Source of the DNA: Streptomyces sp. cf386
GTDB taxonomy: Bacteria; Actinomycetota; Actinomycetes; Streptomycetales; Streptomycetaceae
NCBI RefSeq assembly: GCF_900103585.1
Contig: NZ_FNHV01000011.1
Span: 286,987-350,986 of the forward strand
Direction of reading: 5' to 3'
Length of the DNA stretch: 64,000 nucleotides
Part shown: positions 35,282 through 44,021 of the stretch, one piece after another
How positions within the stretch are numbered: position 1 is the first letter of the stretch
How the letters are laid out: every line of letters starts with the position of its first letter
Translations under genes and position numbers: made by a program
Notes under the pieces: generated by a model
Databases searched by the model: none
Seen by the model: only the letters and a program-made list of their open reading frames with translations
What the model was told of the DNA's origin: nothing

Positions 35282-36586
35282 GTGCGCACGCGAAGAGCCG
35301 GGATGTGTACGGCGACCATGAGCGCGGCCCTTCTGCTGGCAGCGGCCTGCGGTCCCACCCCGCACGACGACGCCGATGCGGCCCGGCACACCCCGGTCCA
35401 CGTCGCCGACGCCCCCGCCCAGCTCCCCATCCCCCGGGGCAAGGGCAGCAAGACCCCCGACGACGACTTCAACGGCGACGGCCACCGCGATCTCGTCCTC
35501 AACGACCTGGTCAAGGCCCAGGCCCACGCCGACGACGCGGGCATCGGCATCGTCTACGGCAGCGACCGCGGACTGCAGCCCGGCGCACGGCAGTTGCTCA
35601 GCCCGCGGCGGCACGCGGCGCCGACGAAGGGACAGCTCCCGGCCGTCTTCGACGCGGAGGAGACCTGCGACCTGGACGGCGACGGCTTCACGGACCTGGT
35701 CGTCTCCACCGACCCGCCCTACGACGGCCAGGGCCGGCCGCCGGTCCCGCTCCAACTCCTCTTCGGCTCCCCGAAGGGCCTGACCGGCAAGGCGGTCAAG
35801 CTCACCATCCCCGGCGCCGCCCGCGTCGGCAACGACTGGCCCGACCAGCCGGTGTGCGGCGACTTCGACGGCGACGACGCCGAGGACCTGGTCGTCCACG
35901 CGTCCGGCGGCCGACTGAGCTTCCTGCGGGGCCCGTTCAGCCGCAAGGGCACCCCGCGCGCCGCGGGCGCCCCCGTCCCGGCCCCCGGCAACGTCCCCAC
36001 GGGCCCGTCCGCCGACGTCAACGACGACGGATACGACGACCTGGTGGTCCGTACGACGCAAGGCGCCGGCCCCTCGGCCCTCGTCCTCGGCGGCCCCACC
36101 GGCCCCACCCGCACAGGCGTCACCCTCCCTTCCGGCATCGACGTCGCCCTCGGCGCCTTCGGCAGGGGCAGGGCCGCCCTGGACGCGGCGATCGGCACCC
36201 TCGACGGAACGTCCCTGCGCTACGACCTCCCGGCCACCGCCGCCCGCGGCACCCTCGACGTCCCCGGCTCCATGCTCGACACCGCCGACTTCGACGGCGA
36301 CGGCCTCGGCGACCTCATCTCCAGCGGCTCCCGGCTGCGCGTCTTCCCGGGCCGTAAGGCAGGTCTCAAGACGGCGGGCATGGTGACCGTCGAGCCGCCC
36401 GCCCAGGGCACCACGCGCGTCGTCACCGTCGGCGATTTCGACGGGGACGGGCGGGCGGAGCTGGTGGTGCGGGCGTACGTCGGCGAGACCAAGGACACGG
36501 TGGCCGTGTATGCGGGGGTGAAGGAGGGGTTGGTGGAGGCGGAGCCGTCGGTGACGTTCTCCAGCGCGGAGTTCCTGGCACCGTAG
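35282..36586 (+). CDS. FG-GAP seven-bladed propeller lipoprotein
   Basis: 434 residues from GTG 35282 (GAGGTGATC upstream). Signal peptide with a lipobox-like LLLAAAC (Cys23) suggests a membrane-anchored extracellular protein. Blades are marked by Ca-binding loops DFNGDGHRD, DLDGDGFTD, DFDGDDAED, DVNDDGYDD, a degenerate fifth (GRGRAALDAAI), DFDGDGLGD and DFDGDGRAE: seven in all, as in integrin-alpha-type beta-propellers. Probably a binding protein with no enzyme domain. It is the only anchored member of the seven FG-GAP proteins in this stretch. Confidence 0.87.
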   Translation: MRTRRAGMCTATMSAALLLAAACGPTPHDDADAARHTPVHVADAPAQLPIPRGKGSKTPDDDFNGDGHRDLVLNDLVKAQAHADDAGIGIVYGSDRGLQPGARQLLSPRRHAAPTKGQLPAVFDAEETCDLDGDGFTDLVVSTDPPYDGQGRPPVPLQLLFGSPKGLTGKAVKLTIPGAARVGNDWPDQPVCGDFDGDDAEDLVVHASGGRLSFLRGPFSRKGTPRAAGAPVPAPGNVPTGPSADVNDDGYDDLVVRTTQGAGPSALVLGGPTGPTRTGVTLPSGIDVALGAFGRGRAALDAAIGTLDGTSLRYDLPATAARGTLDVPGSMLDTADFDGDGLGDLISSGSRLRVFPGRKAGLKTAGMVTVEPPAQGTTRVVTVGDFDGDGRAELVVRAYVGETKDTVAVYAGVKEGLVEAEPSVTFSSAEFLAP

Positions 36587-36717
36587 GAGGCCTGCGTCGG
36601 TCGCCGAGGAACCCGCGACGTCAGCACGCCCTGCTGGAAGTTGGCACCCGTCATGTGGAACCACGAAGGCGACAAGCGCGCTCTGCGTGGTGTAGGCCCA
36701 CAAATATGGGGGGTGCT

Positions 36718-37779
36718 GTGAGCCGGGTTCTTTACAGCGAGCGGCCATGGAATCCGCTGGCACGGACCGTGGAGTTGTCCGAGGACCGGTTGCGGAACGG
36801 CAGCAGGACCACGCCGTTGAGTGAGCTGAACCTCGGCGCCATGGCCGAGGCGTTCCAGCGCGGCTGCTGGCTCGGGGGCGGCGGGACGGAGCGCCCGCTG
36901 CAGTGGCTGGCGCCCGGGACCGGGGTCGTTCCCGTGACCCGCGTCACCGGCACCACCACCCTGGTGCGGGTGCGGCACGCGGCCGAGTTCGCACACAGGC
37001 TGGGCGAGCTGGCGGTGTGGCGGTGTGGTGGGCCTGACCAGGTGGCGGCCCTGGCAGCCCTGGCCCGGGCCGAGGGCGTACCGCTGTGGATCGCCCGGCG
37101 GATCGCGCCGGGGCCCGCCGGGCCGATCGCCGTCGCGGTGGACCGGCGCCTGGTGCGCGTGGATGTCTGGGGGCCGCACGCTCCCGTCGTACGGATCCGA
37201 GCGCCGTACGGCTTCCGCCGCGACGCCCCCGAACCCTCCAAGGGCCTGTGGCTGACGATCGGCGACGCCACGGCGGAGCTCGAACTCAACAGGAGGCTGC
37301 GCAAGTCCAAGGCGTCCGTGGAGGTACGGCTCCCAGGGCAGCACTGGGTGCTGCGGCGGGAGAACGCGGTGAGCTCGTGGCTGCTGCGCAACGAACGCCC
37401 CGTCGCTCTGCTGGGGCGGCCCCCGCGCCGACGGGTACTGGAGCCGGGCGCGGTACTGCTGCCGCTGTCCCCTGTGCGGTACGAGAGCCCTGACCCGCTG
37501 GACGCCGTCATGGCGCAGGTCTTCGCCGTCGCCTTCGGGCTCGGGGACACGACGGGCTGGGCACGGTTCCGGTCGCAGCGGCGCCCGCTGAACGGGGGCG
37601 AGCCGATCGCCACCGACGACTGGTGGGACCGCCCCTGGTTCAGCAACCTCGGGAACAGCAGCGCCGACAACGAACCAGGCGGCAGCGACGGCTGGGGCGG
37701 CGGCGACAGCGGTGGAGGCGGCGGGGGCGACAGCGGGGGCGGGGGCGGAGACGGTGGTGGTGGAGGAGGAGGCGACTGA
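36718..37779 (+). CDS. Hypothetical protein with Gly-rich C-terminal tail
   Basis: 353 residues if GTG 36718 (VSRVLYSERPWN) is used, four bases from a G-rich site; ATG 36706 is an alternative. No signal peptide or membrane helix. Basic segments such as WLTIGDATAELELNRRLRKS and EVRLPGQHWVLRRENAVSSW suggest a beta-rich domain related to no family I recognise. The last 30 or so residues are Gly/Asp/Ser repeats (GGGDSGGGGGGDSGGGG), common in surface-exposed or disordered tails. Between two FG-GAP genes but transcribed independently as far as can be seen. Confidence 0.75.
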   Translation: MSRVLYSERPWNPLARTVELSEDRLRNGSRTTPLSELNLGAMAEAFQRGCWLGGGGTERPLQWLAPGTGVVPVTRVTGTTTLVRVRHAAEFAHRLGELAVWRCGGPDQVAALAALARAEGVPLWIARRIAPGPAGPIAVAVDRRLVRVDVWGPHAPVVRIRAPYGFRRDAPEPSKGLWLTIGDATAELELNRRLRKSKASVEVRLPGQHWVLRRENAVSSWLLRNERPVALLGRPPRRRVLEPGAVLLPLSPVRYESPDPLDAVMAQVFAVAFGLGDTTGWARFRSQRRPLNGGEPIATDDWWDRPWFSNLGNSSADNEPGGSDGWGGGDSGGGGGGDSGGGGGDGGGGGGGD

Positions 37780-37831
37780 GAACGGCCGAAGGCAGCCTGC
37801 CTGAGCCGCCTCAAGAATTTCCCGAACTCAC

Positions 37832-37859
37832 GTACAACCCTTGCGCCCCTCCAAGGGTC
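37832..37859 (+). promoter_or_regulatory. ECF-like promoter of FG-GAP gene A
   Basis: GTACAACC, 17 bases, GTC (then TCC), 119 bases upstream of ATG 37978. The same elements with the same spacing are at 40861-40888 and 20730-20757. Confidence 0.7.
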
Positions 37860-37935
37860 TCCTGATCGCCGTCCACCCGGTGAAGCCGAGGACAACTCCC
37901 GGCGAACACGGGCAGACAGGCACCCCACCGACTGC

Positions 37936-37955
37936 GGATGCCCCGCCAGGCATCC
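37936..37955 (+). promoter_or_regulatory. Conserved 5' UTR hairpin, FG-GAP gene A
   Basis: GGATGCC, loop CCGCCA, GGCATCC: a perfect 7-bp stem ending 22 bases before ATG 37978. The identical hairpin precedes gene C (40962-40981). It could tune translation or mRNA stability. Confidence 0.55.
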
Positions 37956-37977
37956 CCGCATGCAGCAGGAGACCCGC

Positions 37978-39366
37978 ATGCACAAGCACCACCCCCTGCG
38001 CCTCGCCCTCGCGACGGCCACCACCGCCGCCCTGGCGGGCGGCCTGCTCACCCTCACGACCGCCGCACCGGCGACGGCCGCGACCGGCCAGTACGCGGCC
38101 GACTTCAACGGCGACGGCTACAAGGACGCCGTGGCCGCGGCCACCCAGGCCCGGGTCGGCGGAATGTGGTGGGCGGGTGCCGTGGGCATCGCGTACGGCT
38201 CGTCGAGCGGCGTCGGCCGCACCGCGTCCGTCAGCCAGAACACCACCGGAGTGCCCGGCGCGGCCGAGGACTACGACACCTTCGGCGAGGCCCTGGCCGT
38301 GGGCGACCTCAACAAGGACGGCTACAGCGACCTCGTGGTCGGCGCACCGAACGAGACGGTCGGCAACGACGAGGGGGCCGGTGCCGTGGTGATCGTATGG
38401 GGCTCGTCGACCGGTCTGAAGGGCGCGACCACCGTCAAGGACCCGGCGCCCACCAAGCACGACGGCTGGGGACAGGCCCTGGCCGTCGGCGACTTCACCG
38501 GTGACGGAAGGCCCGACCTCGCGGTGGGCGCCACCGGCACCACCCAGTGGATCATCAAGGGCGGCTTCAGCAAGTCCGGCACGACGGGCGCGAAGATCAC
38601 CTACACGACGACGTGGACCGGCAGCGCGGGCGTACGCCGGCTCGTGTCCGGCAAGGTCAACACCGACACCAAGGCCGATCTCCTCATCGGCGGCCGCAGC
38701 AAGCTCTCCTCCGAGAACTACCTCGACCGCAACCACCTCTACTTCGGCACGACTTCGGCCCCGACCAAGCAGCGCGAACTTCCGTACGGCACCCAGCTCA
38801 CCGTCGCCGACCTGAACAAGGACGGCTACGGCGACGTCGTCACCGGCTGGACCCAGACCGCGACCGGCGGCACGATGGCGGGCAACGGCCCGGCGTCGGT
38901 GTCGTACCTCACCTCCTCCGGCGTCTCCTCCACGCTCCAGCTGCCGTGGCCCGGCATCCCCTCCGTCGGCGACATCAACGGCGACGGTCACAAGGACCTG
39001 GCGCTCGGCGACCCCGACGACTCCACCGAGGCCGGGGTCGCCGGAGCCGTCCACCTGCACTACGGCGCCGCCGCGGGCCTCACCACGGACGCCGTGACCC
39101 TCACCCAGAACTCCGCCGGTGTGCCCGGCTCCGCCGAGACGAACGACTTCTTCGGCGAGAGCACCCTGCTCACCGACCTGAACAAGGACGGCAAGGCCGA
39201 TCTGCTGACCGCCGCGAACGGCGAGAACGACTTCGACGGCCTCGTCACCGTCCTGAAGGGCTCGGCCTCGGGCATCACGACGTCCGGCGCGAAGACGTTC
39301 GGCCCGAGCGGCTTCGGCATCTCCACCGGCGACGACCCCCGACTCGGCATGATCATGGCCGGCTGA
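37978..39366 (+). CDS. Secreted FG-GAP seven-bladed beta-propeller protein A
   Basis: 462 residues from ATG 37978 (MHKHHPLRLALATATTAALA) with AGGAG upstream. Sec signal peptide ending PATAATG. Seven Ca-binding blade loops: DFNGDGYKD, DLNKDGYSD, DFTGDGRPD, KVNTDTKAD, DLNKDGYGD, DINGDGHKD and DLNKDGKAD. The recurring QNTTGVPGAAEDYDTFGE phrase marks the FG-GAP inner strands. No catalytic or anchoring domain, so a free extracellular binding protein is likely. Its promoter and leader are near-copies of those of gene C, showing duplication of the whole unit. Confidence 0.9.
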   Translation: MHKHHPLRLALATATTAALAGGLLTLTTAAPATAATGQYAADFNGDGYKDAVAAATQARVGGMWWAGAVGIAYGSSSGVGRTASVSQNTTGVPGAAEDYDTFGEALAVGDLNKDGYSDLVVGAPNETVGNDEGAGAVVIVWGSSTGLKGATTVKDPAPTKHDGWGQALAVGDFTGDGRPDLAVGATGTTQWIIKGGFSKSGTTGAKITYTTTWTGSAGVRRLVSGKVNTDTKADLLIGGRSKLSSENYLDRNHLYFGTTSAPTKQRELPYGTQLTVADLNKDGYGDVVTGWTQTATGGTMAGNGPASVSYLTSSGVSSTLQLPWPGIPSVGDINGDGHKDLALGDPDDSTEAGVAGAVHLHYGAAAGLTTDAVTLTQNSAGVPGSAETNDFFGESTLLTDLNKDGKADLLTAANGENDFDGLVTVLKGSASGITTSGAKTFGPSGFGISTGDDPRLGMIMAG

Positions 39367-39388
39367 CCCAAGGAGCCCAAGAGCCCTC

Positions 39389-40738
39389 ATGCGCAGACAC
39401 ACCTCGGCGGCCCTGGCCGCCACCCTCCTCACCGCGGGCCTGGCCCCGCTCGCCCTGAGCGCCCCGGCGTCCGCCGCGGTCGCCAAGCACTACGACGACT
39501 TCAACGGTGACGGTTACCGGGACGTGGCGTACCGCGGCTACAACCGGGACGGCCACGACGGCGGCGCCGTCACCGTCGTCTACGGCAAGTCCGGCGGCCT
39601 CGACACCGCGCGCACCCAGGTCGTCGACCAGGACAGCGCCGACGTCCCGGGCACCGGCGAAGAGGACGACAACTTCGGCGAGAGCATCGCCAGTGCCGAC
39701 CTCAACAAGGACGGTTACGCGGACCTGATCGTCGGCAACCCCACCGAACACGTGGGCAGCGCCCAGTACCGCGGCACGGTCACGATCCTGTGGGGCTCGT
39801 CGAGCGGCCTCAAGGGCGGCACCAACCTCGCTCCCAGGGGCTCCGCGACCGGTTCGCACTCCCACTTCGGCCGTGACCTCGCCACGGGCGACTTCAACGG
39901 CGACGGCTCGCCCGACCTCGCGGTCATCGGCGGCCTGGAGGCCTGTCTGTACCGCGGACCGTTCACCAGGTCCGGCACGACCGGCAGCGTCAGCAAGATC
40001 GACAAGGAAGGCCAGGGCTGGTACTCGAACGGCCTCGCCTCCGGCAAGGTCAACGGCGACGGCAAGACCGACCTGGTGGTGCTCGGCGAGCAGTTCGTCG
40101 ACAACAAGCCGACGCCCCGCATCTGGTTCCTCAAGGGCGCCTCGGGCGGCCTGACATCCGGCGCCTCCAAGACGTACAGCAGCGAGCCGTGGACCGCGGC
40201 GATCGGCGACTTCGACAAGGACGGCTACGGCGACATCGCCGTCGGCCTGCCCGACAACAACAGCGGCAAGGGCATCGTCAGCGTCTGGCGCGGCACGTCC
40301 TCGGGCCCGAGCGGCTCGATGACGTACAACCAGGCCAGCTCCGGCGTCTCCGGCAGCCCCGAGGCGGACGACAACTTCGGCTACGCCGTCTCGGCCGGCG
40401 ACACCAACGGCGACGGCTACGCGGACCTGGCGGTCGGCGTGCCGTACGAGGACGTGAACGGGCTGGCGGACCAGGGCGGCGTCCACGTCTTCCGGGGCGG
40501 CTCCGGCGGCCTGAGCGGTTCCCGGTCCTCCTGGATCGCGCAGACGGTGCAGGGTCCGGCCGGCTCGGACGTGGGCTTCGGCTACGCGCTGCGCGTGCGC
40601 GACGTGACCGGCGACGGCAAGGCGGACCTGGGCATCGGCGCGGCGAACGTCAGCGTGCTGCTGCGCGGTTCGAGCAGTGGGCCGACGGCGAGCGGGCTGA
40701 CGGAACTGCCGCTGATGGGCGGGGTGTTCAGCGACTGA
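39389..40738 (+). CDS. Secreted FG-GAP seven-bladed beta-propeller protein B
   Basis: 449 residues, 22 bases after gene A, so cotranscribed with it. Signal peptide MRRHTSAALAATLLTAGLAP ending ASAAVA. Seven blade loops: DFNGDGYRD, DLNKDGYAD, DFNGDGSPD, KVNGDGKTD, DFDKDGYGD, DTNGDGYAD and DVTGDGKAD. Secretion leader differs from A and C but resembles that of protein E. Followed by a hairpin terminator. Ligand unknown. Confidence 0.9.
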   Translation: MRRHTSAALAATLLTAGLAPLALSAPASAAVAKHYDDFNGDGYRDVAYRGYNRDGHDGGAVTVVYGKSGGLDTARTQVVDQDSADVPGTGEEDDNFGESIASADLNKDGYADLIVGNPTEHVGSAQYRGTVTILWGSSSGLKGGTNLAPRGSATGSHSHFGRDLATGDFNGDGSPDLAVIGGLEACLYRGPFTRSGTTGSVSKIDKEGQGWYSNGLASGKVNGDGKTDLVVLGEQFVDNKPTPRIWFLKGASGGLTSGASKTYSSEPWTAAIGDFDKDGYGDIAVGLPDNNSGKGIVSVWRGTSSGPSGSMTYNQASSGVSGSPEADDNFGYAVSAGDTNGDGYADLAVGVPYEDVNGLADQGGVHVFRGGSGGLSGSRSSWIAQTVQGPAGSDVGFGYALRVRDVTGDGKADLGIGAANVSVLLRGSSSGPTASGLTELPLMGGVFSD

Positions 40739-40751
40739 GATGACGTAGGAG

Positions 40752-40804
40752 AGCGGCGGGTCCGGGGGCGCTGGTGGTGATCATCGTGCTCCGGGCTCGC
40801 CGCT
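40752..40804 (+). terminator. Hairpin after FG-GAP gene B
   Basis: 14-bp stem (40752-40765 with 40791-40804, two G-T pairs) followed by TTT, ending the A-B transcript before the promoter of gene C. Confidence 0.7.
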
Positions 40805-40860
40805 TTCCCGGCGGAGTGAGGGCGCCCTCCTCAGCAAGCTCAAAGATTTACCGAACTCAC

Positions 40861-40888
40861 GTACAACCCTTCCGCCCCATCACCGGTC
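40861..40888 (+). promoter_or_regulatory. ECF-like promoter of FG-GAP gene C
   Basis: GTACAACC, 17 bases, GTC (then TCC), 117 bases upstream of ATG 41005. Flanking bases (GAACTCAC before, CTG after) are also shared with the gene A promoter. Confidence 0.7.
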
Positions 40889-40961
40889 TCCTGTTCGCCG
40901 ACCGCACCGTGAACCCGAGGACAACTCCCGGAGAACACGGCGGTCGCACCCCACCAACTGC

Positions 40962-40981
40962 GGATGCCCCGCCAGGCATCC
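40962..40981 (+). promoter_or_regulatory. Conserved 5' UTR hairpin, FG-GAP gene C
   Basis: Identical 7-bp stem and loop to 37936-37955, located 24 bases before ATG 41005. Confidence 0.55.
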
Positions 40982-41004
40982 CCGCATGCAGCAGGAGAAC
41001 CCGC

Positions 41005-42489
41005 ATGCACAAGCACCAGCTGCGCCTCGCCCTCGCAACGGCCACCGCGGCCGCGCTGACGGGCGGTCTGCTCACGCTCACCGCGTCCACCGCGACCGCC
41101 GCCGACTCGGTCCACGTCCCGTACGCCGACTTCAACGGCGACGGCATCGGTGACATCGTCGCCTCGGCCCCCTTCGCCTACGTGAACGGACGCGCCGACG
41201 CCGGTCAGGTCGTCGTGCTGTACGGCACCGCCACCGGAGTGTCGTCCGCCAAGCGCACCACGATCAGCCAGGACACCGCCGGATCCCCCGGCACCGCCGA
41301 GGCGGGCGACATCTTCGGCGCCGACACCGCGTACGCCGACTTCAACGGCGACGGGTACGACGACCTCGCCGTCTCCTCCTCTCGGGAGAAGGTCGGCACC
41401 GACACCAACGGCGGCGGCGTCGCCGTCCTGTGGGGCTCGGCGAGCGGCCTCACCGGCAAGGGCGTCACCGTCGCGGACCCGGCCCCCTCCTCGCACGACT
41501 TCTGGGGCAAGGACCTGGCCGCCGGCGACTTCGACGGCGACGGCAAGGCCGACCTGGCCGTCGGGAACTCGTCCAACACCATCCACGTCTTCAAGGGCGG
41601 CTTCAGCTCCACGGGGACCGCCGGCGGGCGCTACACCATCAAGCCGCCCATCATCAACGGCTCCAACGACTACCCGTACGGCCCGGTCAGCCTCACCGCC
41701 GGTGACGTGAACGGCGACAACCGGACCGACCTGATCGTCGACGGGTACGAGACCCAGTCCGACTACGGCTGGAACACCAACTACTACGTGCCCGGCACCG
41801 CGAGCGGCCTGAGCGTCGCCTCCGCCCAGGCCCTCAAGCCCGGCATCATCACCGCCATCGGCGACATCAACGGGGACGGCTACGGCGACATCGTCAGCGG
41901 CGCCGGCTGGGACGCCACCACCGAGGACGGCACCCCCGTCCCGGACGCCGCCAACGGCGGCAAGGTGAACATCACCTACGGCTCCGCCTCCGGACCCGCC
42001 GGCACCGCGGGCATCACCCAGAACTCCGGCAACGTCCCCGGCACCTCGGAGAAGGGCGACGGCTTCGGCTGGGACCTGGACCTCGGCGACATCAACGGCG
42101 ACGGCTACCAGGACCTGGTCGTCTCCTCCCCGACCGAGGACATCGCCGGTGTCACCAACACCGGCCAGGTCACCGTCCTGTACGGCTCCGCGAGCGGCAT
42201 CGACACCGCCTCCGGCATCCAGGGCCTCGCCCAGAGCACCGCGGACGTCCCCGGCAACGACGAGAAGAACGACCTCTTCGGCGCCGACGTCAAGCTCGAC
42301 GACGTCACCGGCGACGGCAAGGCCGACCTCGTCATCGGCTCGTACGAGAACGACGGCAACGGCGGCCTGACCTACCTGCCCTCCAACGGCACGAAGATCA
42401 CCACGTCCGGCTCGCGCTCCGTCGCCCCCAGCACCTCGGGCGTGTCGACGGCCGGTACGCCGCAGTTCGGCGTCAACTTCGCGGACTGA
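41005..42489 (+). CDS. Secreted FG-GAP seven-bladed beta-propeller protein C
   Basis: 494 residues from ATG 41005 (MHKHQLRLALATATAAALTG), signal peptide ending TATAADS. Seven blade loops: DFNGDGIGD, DFNGDGYDD, DFDGDGKAD, DVNGDNRTD, DINGDGYGD, DINGDGYQD and DVTGDGKAD. Leader, signal peptide and promoter are nearly the same as for protein A. A GC hairpin follows, after which the next FG-GAP gene begins without an obvious promoter of its own. Confidence 0.9.
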   Translation: MHKHQLRLALATATAAALTGGLLTLTASTATAADSVHVPYADFNGDGIGDIVASAPFAYVNGRADAGQVVVLYGTATGVSSAKRTTISQDTAGSPGTAEAGDIFGADTAYADFNGDGYDDLAVSSSREKVGTDTNGGGVAVLWGSASGLTGKGVTVADPAPSSHDFWGKDLAAGDFDGDGKADLAVGNSSNTIHVFKGGFSSTGTAGGRYTIKPPIINGSNDYPYGPVSLTAGDVNGDNRTDLIVDGYETQSDYGWNTNYYVPGTASGLSVASAQALKPGIITAIGDINGDGYGDIVSGAGWDATTEDGTPVPDAANGGKVNITYGSASGPAGTAGITQNSGNVPGTSEKGDGFGWDLDLGDINGDGYQDLVVSSPTEDIAGVTNTGQVTVLYGSASGIDTASGIQGLAQSTADVPGNDEKNDLFGADVKLDDVTGDGKADLVIGSYENDGNGGLTYLPSNGTKITTSGSRSVAPSTSGVSTAGTPQFGVNFAD

Positions 42490-42528
42490 GCGGCCGTAGG
42501 ACACGAGCAGCTGCCGTAACCCCTGAAC

Positions 42529-42555
42529 GGCCGGGCCCGCCCCGCGGGCCCGGCC
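42529..42555 (+). terminator. GC hairpin between FG-GAP genes C and D
   Basis: Perfect 12-bp stem GGCCGGGCCCGC / GCGGGCCCGGCC with a CCC loop, 18 bases before the TTG start of gene D. It could terminate or attenuate transcription into D-F. Confidence 0.75.
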
Positions 42556-42573
42556 CTCTCCACGGAGCCCACC

Positions 42574-43986
42574 TTGCGCAAGCGCACCCTCCTCGTGGCC
42601 GCCGCCCTCACCGGCGGCCTGCTCACCGCCCTGCCCGCCACCGGCGCCTTCGCCGCGCCCTCCGGTCAGGCCGGTGACTTCAACGGCGACGGCTACCGGG
42701 ATGTCGCGATCGGCGCCTCGTGCACCGACGTCGGCTCGGCGTCCTGCGCCGGTGCCGTCGTCGTGCTGTACGGCTCGTCTTCCGGCGTCTCGGCCTCGAA
42801 GAAGGCGATCATCACCCAGAACTCGGCCGGCGTGCCCGGCACCGCCGAGGACACCGACCTGTTCGGCGCCAGTCTGGCCGCCGCCGACCTGGACCGCGAC
42901 GGCTACTCCGACCTCGTCGTCGGCTCCTCCGGCGAGAGCATCGGCGACCGGGACGGCGTCGGCTCCGGCACCGTGCTGTGGGGCTCCAAGTCCGGTCTGT
43001 CCGGCGGCAAGGGGCTGCCGCAGCCGACCTCGCTCTCGGAGTGGGGCGGCTTCTCGCACGGCGTCGCGACCGGGGACTTCGACGGCGACGGCGACACGGA
43101 CGTCACGCTCACCGGACAGAGCCACACCCGCCTGTACCTGGGCCCGTTCACGCGTACCGGCGGCCCGTCGAGCCACTACGGCGTCGGCGAACTCGGCTCC
43201 ACGTACGAGGTGATCGCGGGCGACCTGACCGGCGACGGCGCGGCCGAGCGCGTCTACCCGTTCGGCGTGGACGGCGACTCCGGCGGCCAGATCCTCTACT
43301 ACCGCCACACCGCCTCGGGCTACGAGCTGACCGAACTGCCGAACGCCGACGGCTTCCCGGGCTCCGTCGCCGACATCAACGGCGACGGCTACGGCGACCT
43401 CGTCCTCGGCGACCACACCGACCCGTACAGCTACAAGCCCGGCGGTCACAAGGGCGGCCAGATCACCGTCTGGTACGGCGGCCCGAACGGCCCCGACCCC
43501 GCGCAGCAGCCGACCGTCGTCCACCAGGACAGCACCGGCGTGCCCGGCTCCGGCGAGGCCGACGACGCCTTCGGCGCGGCTCTGAGCACCGGCGACATCA
43601 ACGGCGACGGGTTCGCCGACGTGGCGGTCGCGGCCCCCGGCGAGGACATCGGCTCGGCTCAGGAGGCGGGGTCGGTGACCGTCCTGTTCGGCTCGGCCTC
43701 CGGGCTGAAGAGCAGCGACGCCAAGTCGTACACCCAGAACACCGCCGGCGTGCCCGGCACCGCCGAGGCCTGGGACCGCTTCGGCTCCGCGGTCGACCTG
43801 ACCGACCTCACCAAGGACGGCAAGGCGGAACTCGTCATCGGCGTCGACGGGGAGAACGGCGCCGGGGGCGTGTGGACCCTGCGCGGCGCCTCCGGCGGCC
43901 CGACCACGACCGGCGCCAAGGGCCTGGTCGCCGCCGACATCTCCCTCAAGTACGGCAACGGCTTCGGCTCGGTGATCGCCCAGTGA
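42574..43986 (+). CDS. Secreted FG-GAP seven-bladed beta-propeller protein D (TTG start)
   Basis: 470 residues. The start is TTG 42574: GGAG lies seven bases upstream and the signal peptide (MRKRTLLVAAALTGGLLTAL, ending GAFAAP) begins exactly there, matching protein F, which uses ATG. Blade loops: DFNGDGYRD, DLDRDGYSD, DFDGDGDTD, DLTGDGAAE, DINGDGYGD, DINGDGFAD and DLTKDGKAE. The rare start may lower expression relative to its neighbours. Confidence 0.88.
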   Translation: MRKRTLLVAAALTGGLLTALPATGAFAAPSGQAGDFNGDGYRDVAIGASCTDVGSASCAGAVVVLYGSSSGVSASKKAIITQNSAGVPGTAEDTDLFGASLAAADLDRDGYSDLVVGSSGESIGDRDGVGSGTVLWGSKSGLSGGKGLPQPTSLSEWGGFSHGVATGDFDGDGDTDVTLTGQSHTRLYLGPFTRTGGPSSHYGVGELGSTYEVIAGDLTGDGAAERVYPFGVDGDSGGQILYYRHTASGYELTELPNADGFPGSVADINGDGYGDLVLGDHTDPYSYKPGGHKGGQITVWYGGPNGPDPAQQPTVVHQDSTGVPGSGEADDAFGAALSTGDINGDGFADVAVAAPGEDIGSAQEAGSVTVLFGSASGLKSSDAKSYTQNTAGVPGTAEAWDRFGSAVDLTDLTKDGKAELVIGVDGENGAGGVWTLRGASGGPTTTGAKGLVAADISLKYGNGFGSVIAQ

Positions 43987-44021
43987 CGTACCGTCAACTT
44001 CCTGGTGAGGCACGTACTTCC

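Noticed and set aside
35135..36763. Long upstream extension of the DUF574 methyltransferase
   Set aside because: The methyltransferase begins at ATG 35134 with the conserved N-terminus; the extension is antisense to the FG-GAP lipoprotein.
40840..44013. Minus-strand open frame of 1057 codons opposite FG-GAP genes C and D
   Set aside because: It is antisense to two clear secreted proteins. The repeated Asp-Gly-Asp codons give a stop-free complement rich in Val/Gly/Ala/Arg with no start signal or family.
42720..44021. N-terminal extension of FG-GAP protein E by 434 codons
   Set aside because: The extension is an Arg/Pro-rich out-of-frame shadow of gene D; a proper signal peptide begins at ATG 44022.
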